Shown here: positions 29,101-41,328 of the stretch, one piece after another
Layout of the letters: every line of letters begins with the position of its first letter
Position numbering within the stretch: the first letter of the stretch is position 1
Source of the DNA: Meloidogyne chitwoodi
Lineage: Eukaryota; Nematoda; Chromadorea; Rhabditida; Meloidogynidae
NCBI GenBank assembly: GCA_015183035.1
Contig: JACZZP010000014.1
Location: 2,170,001 to 2,234,000, forward strand
Reading direction: 5' to 3'
DNA length: 64,000 nt
Program-made: the position numbers and the translations under genes
Notes under the pieces: model-generated
The model's database searches: none
Told to the model about the DNA's origin: nothing
Seen by the model: only the letters and a program-made list of their open reading frames with translations

Positions 29101-32100
29101 TTTAAAATTTATTTTTAAATTTATTATAAATATATTTTAAAGATATTGGTGAATGTGCAGCCCAATTTGTACGTTGGTCATGGAATTCTGAATTGAACAA
29201 TTGTGAATCATTTACCTATAGCGGTTGTGGAGGAAATGGAAACAATTTTGCTAGCCGTTAGTTTTTCAAAAAATTAATTAATTTTTTTAATTTAATTTAA
29301 AAAAATAAATTAATTAAAGGTGAAGAATGTATAAATATTTGCCGTGAAGAAGTTGAAACAACTACAATAATTGATGATTCGGAAAAAAGTGTTTGTGAAA
29401 TTGATATTGATCCAGGGAATTGTGGTGGAATTTTTATGCGTTATGGATTTGATAAAAGAGGTGTACAATGTAGACAATTTCAATATGGTTAGTTTAATTA
29501 GAATAGTAGAGTTTTTTTTAAAATTATTTTTTAATTATATAGGTGGATGTGGAGGAAATGGTAATAATTTTGCTTCTTTAATTGATTGTCGTCGTAGATG
29601 CCTTGATGAACCTGAAGGTTTTTTTTTATTTTAAATATTTTCTAATTTTATATGTATTTTCAGAACCTCTTGGTCCAAACATTTGTGAACATCGAATTGA
29701 CACGGTTTTGATTTTATAAAAAATATTTTGTTTAAATAATTTTGTAAAAAAATATTAAAGGGTGGTTGCTCTGGTAATTTTCATCGTTTTGGTTATGATC
29801 CAATTACCAATCGTTGTATTAAATTTGTTTATGGAGGTTGTGGTGGAAATGGTTTGCTTATTATTTTTATTTTAAATTTTTTTAAAAAAAAAGGTAACAA
29901 TTTTGCTGCAATTGATGATTGCCGTGCTGCTTGTGTTCGTCATATTTGTCCACCTGAACCTGAATGTGACACAGCTGGACGTTGTCAACTTGTTAAAGAT
30001 GCGAAAGGATGTTCACTTTGTAGTTGCCCTCCTCCAAGGCATCCTCCTTTATTAATTCCTTCTTCTCCTCCATTGGCTCCAGGAGGTGTTGTTGAATCAT
30101 CACGTACTTCTAACTGTCCACAGCTTGATGTTAAATTGTGTCAAGAACCATGCATTATGTTTGTTTTTAATTAAATTTAAATTTAACATTTTTTAAAGTT
30201 TTTTAAATCGTCGTGGATGTCGTGAATGTGTCTGTCCAATCATTTCACAACCTGATGCATTTCATGAATCTTCAACAGTTCAAGAACCTCAACCTCCATC
30301 TCCTCCAGCTGTTCAATCAATTTCAATTCATCAACAACAAAGACAACCTTCTTTTGATTTGTTCTCTTCTGGACCTCTTCTTCTACCACCTTCAACTTTT
30401 TCTTCTTCTTTTTCTTCTTCTTTTTCTTCTTCTTTTTCATCATCAACATCATCCCCTCCTGGTCCACCATCAATACATCCACCACCTAAATTAGGTTTTT
30501 TTTTAAATAATTTAAAAAAAAATGTTTGTTGTAGGTGGTGTTTTATCCAATAAAGCTTTTGAACCTTTACCTCCTCCAACAACTGAATCACCAACAACAA
30601 CATCTTCAACTCGTTCAACAACAAAAAAATTAGAAACTTTTGCTTCTCCTCAAAATTCTTTTGTTGTTACTCCAGAACCAATAGCTTTTGGTCATAATGA
30701 AATTTGTACTCAACCATTGGTTTATTTTTAATTTTTTTTTTTAAATTAAATTATTTATTATTAAATAGGATATTGGAGCATCTGCTTGTAATCGTTTTGT
30801 TCAACGCTGGTATTTTAGTTCAGAAAGTGGTCAATGTGAATCTTTTAGTTACACGTTTGTTTTTAATTTATTTTTTTTTAATTTTTATTTATTTTTCTAG
30901 TGGTTGTGCTGGGAATAGAAACCACTTCTTTTCAAAAAAGGAATGTCAAATATATTGCGCACGATTTTCAAGTTTGTTTATTTTTGTTTTTTGACTTTTG
31001 CACTCACAAATTACCACAATTTTAATTAATTTATTTTTTTTTGTTTAATTTTTTAATTAATAAAAAAAAAAAAACACGTCCACACACTTTCCACACATTT
31101 TAAAAAAATATTTAGGAACACGAACATCAACTTCTTCTAGTGATGATTTTCTTATAACCTCTGAGGAGACAAGTATTAGCATTTCCCCAGTTTTGACTAG
31201 TACAAATATATTATCTGATGAAATTTCTACTATTAAATCAAAAATAATAGAAGAAGAAGAAGAACAATCTGAAATTTTAAATAAATTACCAACAATAATT
31301 GATGATGATGATGAAAAACAAAATAATGAAAATAATAATGAAAAAAGGATAAAAAATAGAGAAAAAGAAAATAATAATGGTCATTTTGAAGAAGAAAAAA
31401 TTGATAAATTTATTACAACAACTTTGATTCCTTTGCTTGTTCAAAAAACGACGATTGATTCACGTGTTCGTTTAATGAGTAAAATTATTCCAGAATTACC
31501 ATCATCAAAAATACAACAAAATGATAAAGAATTATTATTAATACAACCATCAAATTTAATAAATGAAGAAAATAAAATTTTAAAAAAAACTTTTGAAAAT
31601 GGTAAAATTGATCAAACCACAATAATTCCAATTATAAGATTTGAAACTGCTGAAAATAATAAAAATGGTAAGAGAAAAAGAAAGAAAAATGAGTTTTTTG
31701 TGATTTTCTAGAAAATTTATTTAATATTTTATTTAAAAAAGAGCACACACTTTATTCTCACACTTTTAATTTTTTTTTAAAGTTGCACACACTGACACAC
31801 CTCCTCCTCCAAATTTACAAATTGTTGCACTTAATAATAGCACTCTTTCACAGTTTTTATTAAAAAAGCAAAATTTAAATAATGAAAAAGTTGATAATAA
31901 TAATTTTAAAAATAAAGAAATAAAAAATAATAAGCTAAAAAATGTCCAAATTCCACAACAACAGGAAGAAGAAGAAAAAGAAGAACAAGAAAAAATTGAA
32001 GAAAAAGAAAAAATTGAAATGTCGTCCTCAACAAGTCAAATTCCTCAAATTGTTGAATCAACTTATTCAATTATTATGGAAGAAAATAAAAAAGAAGAAG

Positions 32101-35100
32101 AACAAAAAATAATAAAAGAAGAAAATGAACAAGAACAAATTAAAAAATTAAAAATAGATAAAAAAGAAAAGGGAAAAAATAATAATCATCTTCAAATAAA
32201 ATTTGATAATAATTTTGAAGAAGAAGAAAAAAACTCTGAAAAAATAATAAAGGAAAATTTACCTCAAAGTTTGGAAACATTTTCTTCTTTTTCTCCAACA
32301 ACATTGTCAACAACAAGTAAACTTTTACCTAAATTACAAACAATAAAAATACCAATAATTGAAGAAAATAGTGAAATTAATAATAATAATAATAATAATG
32401 AAGAAAAAGAAGAAAAAGAAATTTTACCTAAAAATAATATTTTGGTATTAAATGGAAAAGAAGGATTAGAAGAAGAAAAAGAAACTACTGACAATGGTGA
32501 TGATTTAATTTGGCTTTCAAAAGGAGGAGGAGAGGATAGACAAGAAAAGGGAAGAAAAAAATTAATAAAAAATATTAATAAAATTAAAAAAGATGACGAT
32601 AATGAAAAAAATGAAGAAGTTAAAGAAGAAGAAGAAGTACAACTTTTAGAAGGTTCATCACCTTTACCATTAGAGGAAAGTGACAAAAAAGAAGAAGAAA
32701 TTGTTTTTGAAAAAAACAATAATCTTCAACCTCTTCCTCAGCAAGAAGAAATAAAAAAAGAAGAAGAAAAAGAAAAATCTGAAGATAATATTTCTAATCT
32801 TTTTATTAATCGTGGACAACAAATTCCAGTCGAAGAAGAAAAAGAACAAAAACATGAGGAACAACAAGAAGGAATTGTTGAAGAGGTTTTTATTATTTGA
32901 CTCTTGACTCCTTTTATTTTATTTTTTTTAATGTAAAAAGGTTACACGTATTGCTTTAAGCAGTGTTGTTGATGAACAAGAATTACCACAAGCAATAATT
33001 TCACAAGAGAAAGACAAAAAAGAAGGGGAAGAAGAACAACTTGGGGAAATACAAGAATCATTATTGGACAACAAATCAAATGCTAGCACTGGTTTGAAAA
33101 AAAAAAATAAAATAAAATTTGGAGATTTAATTATTTTTTTTGCACCTTTTTTTTTCAAAATTATGCTTACACAATAATTCACGTTTTTTTTAGCACAGCA
33201 ACAAATTATTTTAAAAAAATTTAATAAATTAATTTTGAATATTTTTTTAAAATTAAAGCAGATGTTCAATCAGAACTTGTTCCTCTTGATAATGCTAATA
33301 ATAATGAATTTGCTCCTCTTCAATCAAGTTCAATTCCTACAATTTCTTTCGAAAATCAAGAACCAAAAAGTGGCAATAATAATATTCCACCACCACTTCG
33401 ACTTGCTCCTCATTCTTCAATTAATTCTCGTCCAAAACAACAACAACTTCCGCCTGTTCAACAAATGATAATTCCTAATTTGCAAAATAATAATAAAAAT
33501 GAAATATGTTCTTTACCTCCAATTGCTGGACCTTGTACTTCATTTGTTTTAAGATGGTTTTGTTCTTTTATTTATTTATTTTTTAATTTTCTGTTTTTTA
33601 ATTAAAAAAAGGTTCTTCAATCCAGAGAATGGCATTTGTGAGCAATTCTCTTATGGTTCTTGTCGTGGAAATTTGAACAATTTTCCTAATCGTGGACAGT
33701 GTGAGACTGTTTGTTTGGATAATTTACAGGTTTTTTATTAAACTTTAAAAAAAAAGAATTTAAAATCTTTTAAAAAATAGAAGGTGCGACATAACAATCG
33801 TTGTACTTTGGAACGTGATGAGGGAACAGGGACTGGTTATAATGTTCATTGGTATTTTAATGTTCGCAATTTAAGGTTACTTTTTTTAAAAAGTTTTTTT
33901 GTTTACTTATAAATTTTAGATGTGAGCAATTTATATGGCAAGGAAATGATGGAAATGCCAATCGTTTTGATACTGAAACAGAATGTAAATCAATTTGTGA
34001 ACAAGAAACACGATCAAAACTTAAAGAAGAAACATCAGATGATGATTTGACTTTACCATTAAATATTCCACCACCAGCAGGAAGAATGAGAGGAGAAGAA
34101 AAGCAACAAAAACAACAGAAAGAAGAAGAAGAAGAAAAGAAACAAGGACAACAACAACATAGTGAAAGAGAAGATAATAATTCTAATAATCAAATAGATG
34201 ATAATCAGTTATTACTTAGAGGATCAAAAATTGTTAAAACTCAAAATGAAATTGGAGATGTAGGAATGCCAGCACCGTTTCATCCAATGTATATATTTAT
34301 TTTAATTTTTGTAGTTTATTGTCTTGAGATATTTTTTCTCATAAAATTTATGAATTGAAGAAAATATAAGGGTGAATAAAAACAAATCTCTAAAAAGTTT
34401 GTTGGTGGCGCAGTCGGTTGTGCTCTGGTTTTTAAGCCTCTCCCATGATGGTTCAATCCCTTTCACAATCCACGAATTTTTCCGAGACATGAGCATTAGA
34501 CAATTTATTTAATTTTTTAGTGAAGAAGTTGCAAAATCAACTGATAATGAACCTACAATAGATTCTTTGAATTTAATGGCTGAAGCTACTACACCAGAAT
34601 CATCAAATTTTGAACAAGTTTCCCAAGCATCATTTTCTTCTCCTGCGCCTGGTTATTCTGCAATTTCTTTACCAAAAGAACCACCAAAAATACCAGAAAA
34701 TTTGCCTCCAATAATAGGCCCTTCTATGCCTCAAGAAATTGATTATGTCAAAGGAGAAAGAGGTTTTTTTTAAGAAAAATTGAGGTTTTTTAAATTAATT
34801 TTTTTCTTCTTTCAAGTTGGCAATAACCAAAATCCACTTCCACTTGTTGTTAGCGGTCTACCACAACATATACCAGAACAAAATAAAGCAAATAAAAATA
34901 TGATGCTTCAAACACAATTTAATGATGAAAAAAGTGAAAGGGATCCATTATTCTCTCTTTCAAAACCTTTAGGAACTATTGCTAATGGAGTTCCTATTTG
35001 TCCAAATGGACTAAATACAATGCTTTACAGTGATGGTATGATAATATTAAGAAAAGGGGGAATTAATTAATAGGATAAAAAATTTAAAACAAAAAACAAA

Positions 35101-37170
35101 TTAATAATTTTTTAAAAAGGTCGACCAGTTCTTTGCCTTCCTGGAATGGGACAATGTCCAGAAAAGTCTGTTTGCTATTTTAATGGTATTGACTACTTTT
35201 GTTGTCCTAACGAAGATGGTAAAAAGAAAAGAAAAAGATTAATTTATTTAACATTAATTTTTCAAGATCCATATGATCAACATATTTTTGGTGGATATGA
35301 TGGCGAGGAATTGAAGGTTTTTTTGAGAATTAAAAAAAAAATTTTAAAATTAATTAATTTAAGCATGGTTACAAAGTTGGTAGTGGTAATAATCAACAAT
35401 CATCACTTCGTATTCGTCGACAAAATACTCAAGAAGAACAAATAACTTCTTCTTTATTAGCAGCAGAGTCTCTTAGATTTGATGGTTTATTTGTTTTTTT
35501 TTTTAATAAAAATTTTTTAGATAAATCACCTGTAGGACCTATTCAACGTCAATCTTCTCGATTTCATGGAAATATAAAAGGATCAAACCCAATTTGTTAT
35601 CAACCTTTAAATAAGGGAACTTGTGGCGAAGCTTTACCACGTTATTTTTATGATTCAGACTCTGATCGTTGCAGACCTTTTTATTTTACTGGATGTGATG
35701 GAAATGAAAACAAATTTGGAACAATAATTGAATGTGAAAGGAATTGTAAACTACGAGGTTTTTTTTTTTGCTTTTTTTATTATTTTTTTGGGTCTCTTAT
35801 ATAAGAAATTTTTGATGATTATTCTTCCTTTTTTTAGGAGTAGAATCTTCTTCAGTAAATAATTTTTCTCCTCAAAAAAGACCAGGTGTTTGTCCTGGTG
35901 GAAATCTTCCTTTAGGTGGAAGAAATCCTGTACTTTGTGGTGAACATTTTGATTCTATTGGCTGTCCAACAGGTTTTCTATGTGTTCCTGGTCCACCAAG
36001 TGTTTGTTGTCCTACAAAATATGAAAAAAATGAAATTCGCCGAAAACCTCAGCAAAACATAAATAATGAACAAATGCTAGAGGTTTGTTTGTTTGTTTTT
36101 TTTAATTAAAATAAAATTTTAAATTATTATTTTTAAGGTAAAACCAGCAACAACTCAAGAAGAAAATAATTTGTTATTGCCTTCAAAAAATCAAAATAAT
36201 ATAGCTGAATTAAATGTCCATTTAATGCTTTGTTCTGATGGTTCTGATCCTTTGCGTAATGAAACAAGTAGTGAAATTATTACTTGTGGTGCTGGACTTG
36301 ATATAGATGGAAAAGCTCATTGCGATTTTGGATTTTATTGTTCTATTGATCCGGATAGTAATAGTAAAAAAAAATTTTTTTTTTTATTTTTAACAATTTC
36401 CCCCTCATTTTTTTAAGCTCGTTTTTGCTGTCCTTTACAAGCACAGGGTGTCAATCTAGACTCAGGCTCAAGTCCTTCAACTGAAGCATTTGCTCCACAT
36501 TTTGGAAGAAGACCAGCAAATCCAGGCGAAGTATTATCAAAAGGATCTCTTCCTTCTGATCGTCATCATCATAATAATAGGATTTCACTTTCTTCTTCAA
36601 CAACAACGACGCGAAGAAATTCATCATCATCTTCTTTAAGACGTGATAATGTTGTTGAATTTGGACAGTTAAGAATTGAAAGAGAAAAGCTTGGAGTAAA
36701 TGAAAAAGAAAAGGATACTACAAGGTTATTTAATTGTAAGTTTTAAAAAAATAAATTTAATATTTTTTTTATATTATTTTAAAATTTTAAGTAAAAAAAA
36801 AGTCTCATTCTGATTGGAGACCACAAAGTGAAGATGATCCTTTTGAAAGTGCTGCAGTTTGTTTACTTAGATCAGATGAAGGTTTTCAAAATTTTAAATA
36901 TTAATAATTTTGAAAAAAAAATGATAATTAGTTTATACAAATAATTATTTTTAAGGTCGACTTTGTGCTAAAGGAGAGAGGAACCCTCGTTCAAATCTTT
37001 TATATTTTTATAACAGTAAAGAAGGCAGGTGTAAGGTAAAATTATTATTTAATTTATTAAATTTCTTTTTTATTTTTTTTTTTAAGGTATTTTTTGTAAA
37101 GGGTTGTGGTGGAAATGGGAATAGATTTGAAAGTAAAGAAGAATGTGAACGGCGGTGTTCAAAAAGATGA
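26120..37170 (+). CDS. Multi-Kunitz secreted protease inhibitor, MLT-11-like
   Basis: This is a secreted, very large protein of the kind required for cuticle shedding in nematodes. It starts with a signal peptide (MIRFYEFKAFLFFYLLFLVQ) and a Kunitz-like cysteine-rich segment. A thyroglobulin type-1 domain follows, with CFCV in place of CWCV, and then ten Kunitz domains (starting near 27136, 27880, 29138, 29395, 29682, 30700, 33508, 33798, 35592 and 36858). Antistasin-like repeats lie near 29946-30240 (CPPEPECD, CSLCSCPP, CRECVCP) and four lustrin-type cysteine modules near 27.35-27.75, 35.0-35.2, 35.9-36.0 and 36.2-36.4 kb. The ten-Kunitz count and these accessory modules match C. elegans MLT-11. 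A glutamate/lysine/asparagine-rich stretch of several hundred residues separates Kunitz 6 and 7. The eighth Kunitz domain lacks the second and fourth cysteines. Introns hold a MITE-like repeat and tRNA-like pieces. The stop follows ESKEECERRCSKR. Confidence 0.92.
27559..27650 (+). repeat. tRNA-like sequence with A and B boxes inside an intron
   Basis: The A box TAGCTAAGTCGG and B box GGTTCGATGCC both fit Pol III consensus words, and a four-pair T stem (CAGG/CCTG) forms. The anticodon region is too long, and the ends do not form an acceptor stem. It sits in an intron of the MLT-11-like gene. It is either a tRNA pseudogene or a SINE head. Confidence 0.5.
28495..28640. repeat. MITE-like palindromic repeat, copy 1 (partner at 42452-42602)
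   Basis: The repeat starts TCGTGTCCAGACATTT and contains an outer inverted pair (ACATTTCGTC and GACGAAATGT) around an inner pair (CGGCAAAAAATC and its complement). The same order of words recurs at 42452-42602. It lies in a long intron of the MLT-11-like gene. No clear target duplication was found. Confidence 0.75.
31110..33480 (+). other. Charged low-complexity coding insert within the MLT-11-like gene
   Basis: Three or four exons between Kunitz domains 6 and 7 encode a run rich in Glu, Lys, Asn, Gln and Ile with almost no Cys, in contrast to the flanking modules. Reading frame and splice junctions stay consistent across it (for example AAAAATG/GTAAGA to TTTAAAG/TTGCACAC). It probably forms a flexible acidic spacer; function is not known. 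Trinucleotide slippage (GAA, AAT) would explain its growth. Confidence 0.75.
34397..34480 (+). repeat. tRNA-like sequence inside an intron
   Basis: The A box TGGCGCAGTCGG and B box GGTTCAATCCC match Pol III promoter consensus. The anticodon stem pairs weakly. It lies in an intron of the MLT-11-like gene and is a tRNA pseudogene or SINE-like copy. Confidence 0.5.
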
Positions 37171-37989
37171 AAAAAATTTTTAAATATTTTTTTTAATAAA
37201 AAAATATTAGAAGAGAAGAAGACGCGCTTTATCCTCAATTATAATTATTTCATCATTTTGGCCAATTAAAAAAAGGCCTTCTCTTTAAAATTGAACAAAT
37301 ATAATATAATTCTTTTTTGATTATTTAGTTAAAATTAATTTCATTCAATAAAGGTGAAAAGAGGAAGAAGAAGAAGCTTTTTTGGTAAAAAAAAAGGTTT
37401 GTTTGGTTTATTTTATTAATTGTTGTAGAGATGGGGGAAATTTGATGGATTTTTTTTTAACCCTATTAATGTGAAAAAAAAAATATATATAATTGAAAAA
37501 AAAAGCAAAGAAATTAAGGCAGTTATTATTTTGAGAAATTGGGTTAAAAAATGAATTAATTTTTGTGTCCTATTTGAAAGCTTCTAGTGTAAAATATTAT
37601 TAAGAAATTTAAAAATATCAAGAAAGGAGAGATTATATATAGAGAAAATTGATTCTTTTAAGAAGAGTTTAGAGTTTAATTAGAAATTAAAAATCTAAAT
37701 TTCGATTTAAAAAAAATAAAAAAAAAGGTCAAAAAGAATCATTTTAATAATAAAATTTACAAAGAGAGAGAGGGAAAGGGGAGATTAAATTTATTTTATT
37801 TTTTTAAAGAGTTTTTGTGAGCAAAGGTCAATTGCGTTCATTTATTTTTTTAAAACTAATCCAAACCCAATTATTTTTTTTAATGGCAATTTAGAAAAAT
37901 AATTCCCTAATCTTCAGAAAAGCGCTAATTAATTATATATATATATTTACTTTGTTTTATTTTTCATCTTGTTTTCTTTCATCATGTTT
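37171..37989. other. Intergenic spacer between convergent genes
   Basis: AT-rich sequence between the 3' end of the MLT-11-like gene and the 3' end of the minus-strand glutamate-rich gene. It contains GAGAGAG and AT-repeat microsatellites. I see no gene. Confidence 0.6.
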
Positions 37990-40900
37990 TTAATTATATG
38001 GGTAAAAGCCAGCATATACTGAAGTCCTAGGTGCAGAACCCGAACGAAGTGCAGAATAGTTGGAGGAACGCAACAAATCCATCTACAATAACAAATAATT
38101 AAAATTTATTTAGAAAAAAAACCTGTTTACAAGCCTGTTCCAATTGATAACTTACAGTTGTATATTTATGACGAAGCTAAAAAAAAGGAGAAAAATTTTG
38201 AAAATTTTTCTTCTACAAAAAGAAAAGTTTACTCTGTCTCTTTCATAACGTTCTCTGGACAAACTACGTTGAAGAGTATCCACATAACTCTTAAATTTTG
38301 TAAAATAAATAAAAAAAAATATTTTCGAAAAAAAAGAAAACCTGATAGTTACTGAGAGGTGCAAATCCAACTTGTCCCCTATTTGATGAGCGATATATTT
38401 CATAATTGCTGGGAACATTCCAGTCGTAGGGTCGATGAAGACTGCGCAATATTGAATTTTAAATTAATTTTAACTTAATAAAAAAACCTGTCAACATAAC
38501 TATCAACACGTGAAGATCGTCCAGTACCAAGATAATAATCAATGCCACCACGAGAACTAAAAAAAAAATTGGGAAAATATGGTCCAAAAAATAAAAGTGT
38601 GAGGAATGCTTACGTAGATCTACTCAAGGCCAAATTGCTTTGGTAAAGGGGTGAGCGTTGAAGCGATTGACTACGTGCCATATCGTATTGTTTGGCACCT
38701 GCATAATCCATGAAAGAGGTATAAGAGCTACCGGCAGTTGGCGCACGACTAATTAATGAAGAAGCTGGAGTCGAATAATCACGTGAACGAAGTGGTGCAG
38801 GCAGTTGAGAGGCGAATCTAAAATTTTAAAATTTTTAGATAATTTAAAAAATTAAGTTGAGAGGGCAAAGGACCGGTAGAGAAACAATGGATTTGTTGAC
38901 TCAACGACGGACCGGAAATAATTTCGAGCTTGACTCTGCGATCGCATAGCATGGCGTCGTTCTCGTGTACGAGAACGTGAACGTTCTAGCGACCGTGAAG
39001 TTGAATAAAGGGAAGAAGCGAATGGACCACTTGCCGCCAAATCATCAAAAAAGGCAGTATAAGCTGTTGGAGCTGCTGGCGGTTCTCCGACTGTATACTG
39101 GAAAAAAAAAAGATTTTTCAAGGTTTTCTTTTTTGATTTTAAATCTATTAAATTTATTTTTTTTCAAAAACCTCGTTGCGATATTTGCTAGAGCGATCAA
39201 CCCACGGCGATATTGGTTTGTATGAATCGCGATCCTGAAAGTAAAAAAGATGATGAGACAATTTATTGATGAAAAATATATACTACCGCAGCAGTCCATG
39301 AAGAAAAAGATTCGCCAGCTGGCATTCTTGCTGGCTTTGTTTCGGCTTTCAAGTCCTGAAAAGGTTTATTATATAATTTATCAACTCTTTAACCTGATCA
39401 TAAGGCAAATAATCACGACTAGAAGGTTCTCGACGGAAGGAAACCTTAAAACAGGTTATTTTTAATTTAATGTACAAATTAAAAAAGATTTACAGGAGAA
39501 GGTGACCGTTCAGGTCGTGGAGGTGGTGGTGCTGGAGAACCTTCCAAGTCATCACGCGATGGTTTTTTTTCCTGTTCCTCTGATTGGTCTTCAGGCTCTT
39601 CTGCTTTGGACTCTATTTGTTCTTCTGGCTCTTCAGCTTTTGATTCAGGTTGCTCTCCAGCTTCAGACTCAAGTGCTGCTGGTGGTTCCTCTTCCTGTTG
39701 TGATTCTTCTGCTTTTGACTTTAAAAAAATGGTTGGGAATTTTAATTTAAACTTTTTTTATTTTTCCAAACTTCTTCCTTAACACTTTCCTTCTCAACAT
39801 CCTCAGCAATTGTATCTTCCTTTTGCTCAGAAATTGATTCTTCTTTAGGCTCTTCTTTAGGTACTCCATCTTCTCCACGATCCCAACTTGTCATTCGCTT
39901 AAAACGATCTTCCTCTTCCTCTCTTTCTTTTTGTCTCTCATCAAATGAAGCTTGACGTTGTCTTTCTTCTTCCTCAGCTGCTAATTTGCCGGCTTCGGAG
40001 TCTGCAATTTCGTCCTCAGCTTCCTTTGGTTGTTCTTTAGTCTCTTCAGGTTTAGGTTCTTCTACTTGGCTTGTAGGCGTTCTTTAAAAAAATTTAAAGA
40101 TTAAATAAAATTTTTTTATTTAATTTTTACTTTGGTGTTCGAGGACTTCTCGGAGATCGTGAACTTCTTGATTTTGGTGATTTAACAGAAAGCACTTCAT
40201 CTTCAAATGTTGTTGTTTTTTTGCCTGCTGCTTTCTTCGAATCAAAGTCGAATGCTCGACCACCGCTGCGTGTAGATTTTGGAGTAGCGGTCGCACCACT
40301 TTTTGGTGTTGCAGGAATTGGAGAAGCTGAAAAAATTTTGGATTTTATTTTTAATTCAAGAAAAAATATTTCAAAACTCTTACCAATAGTACTTTGTTTA
40401 GAAGCACTTTCACGACGTGGAAATTCAATAATTCCATCTATTAGTTTACCACCCCCTTCTATAGCCTCGCCACCACCACCACCATTTTCAGTTACTTCAA
40501 CTGGTATTTCGACTGGTTCTTCTTCTTGTACAAGTTTTTGTTGTTCACTCTCAGATTTTTCTTCACCTTCTGATTGTTGTTGTTGTTGTGGTTCATCTAA
40601 TTCATTTGGTGTTCTTGGTCTTTTTGGTACTGGGGGAGCCTAAAAATTTTAACTTGTTTATAAGATTATTTTTTACCTGTAATTCAAAAGACTCTTTTTC
40701 AGCTATACTTTCTTCCTCCTCTTTTGGTGCCTCTTCCTGAGGTGTCTCTTCAATTTTTTGTTCTTCAGGTTCTTCTGCTTGTTCTTCTTTTTCTTCCTCT
40801 TTAGGAGGTTTTTCTTCTTCATCTCCATCCATTATATTTACTGGAATTTCTGCAACATCTTTTTCAGTATTTTCCTCTTCTACTACTACTTTTTCCTCAC

Positions 40901-41328
40901 CATTTTCTTTAGGTTGTTGTTGTTCATCATCTCCCGTTTCTTTTGGTTCATTAGCAATTTCTTCAATTCCATCCATTGAAGTAGTCATTGGATCTTCATT
41001 TGTGATATCTGGTACCTTAAAAAAAGATAAATTTTCTTTTAAATTTAGGTTTTTAAATTTTTTTTAATAATCTAAATGACCTGATCTTCAGTTTTTTCAT
41101 CAGCATTTTCCTTGTTTTCTGCATCTTCTTCAGCTAGAAAAGTTTATATAAATAAAATAAAAAATTTCTTTTTTATTTTTTACCTTGCTGACTTTCCAAT
41201 TTTAAATTCTTTTTAAGCAAAGTTGCTTCATTTTCTTCTTCGTCTCCTCCACCTTCTTCTGCTTGCGCACCCGAAACATTATTATTTTCATCTTCTTCAA
41301 TCGCTATTCCGTTAGTTAATTCCGACAT
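37990..41328 (-). CDS. Glutamate-rich disordered protein, not recognised
   Basis: The protein starts MSELTNGIAIEEDENNNVSG. The N-terminal half is dominated by Glu, Gln, Pro and Lys (repeats such as KAEEPEEQIE and KEEPKEE). A basic Ser/Pro stretch (SPKSRSSRSPRSPRTPK) follows, then FDERQKEREEEDRFKRMTSW. The C-terminal third is rich in Arg, Ser and Tyr (SRSLERSRSRTRERRHAM; SYVDTLQRSLSRERYERDR), with a short helical segment (YTTVSYQLEQACKQMDLLRS) near the end YAGFYPYN. No enzyme motif, signal peptide or membrane segment is visible. The composition suggests a cytoskeletal or scaffold protein, but that is only an inference. Several donors read GTAAAA or GTTTTT with acceptors ending TTTTAG or TTAAAG. 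Its 5' flank is a 1.6-kb spacer. Confidence 0.75.

Noticed and set aside
30240..30624. Lys/Glu-rich and Leu-rich frames antisense to the MLT-11-like gene
   Set aside because: They are shadows of the TCT-repeat coding segment (SSSFSSSF) and its proline-rich surroundings.
32264..32719. 151-residue serine/phenylalanine frame on the minus strand
   Set aside because: It is the antisense of the GAA-rich coding insert and has the composition expected from that.
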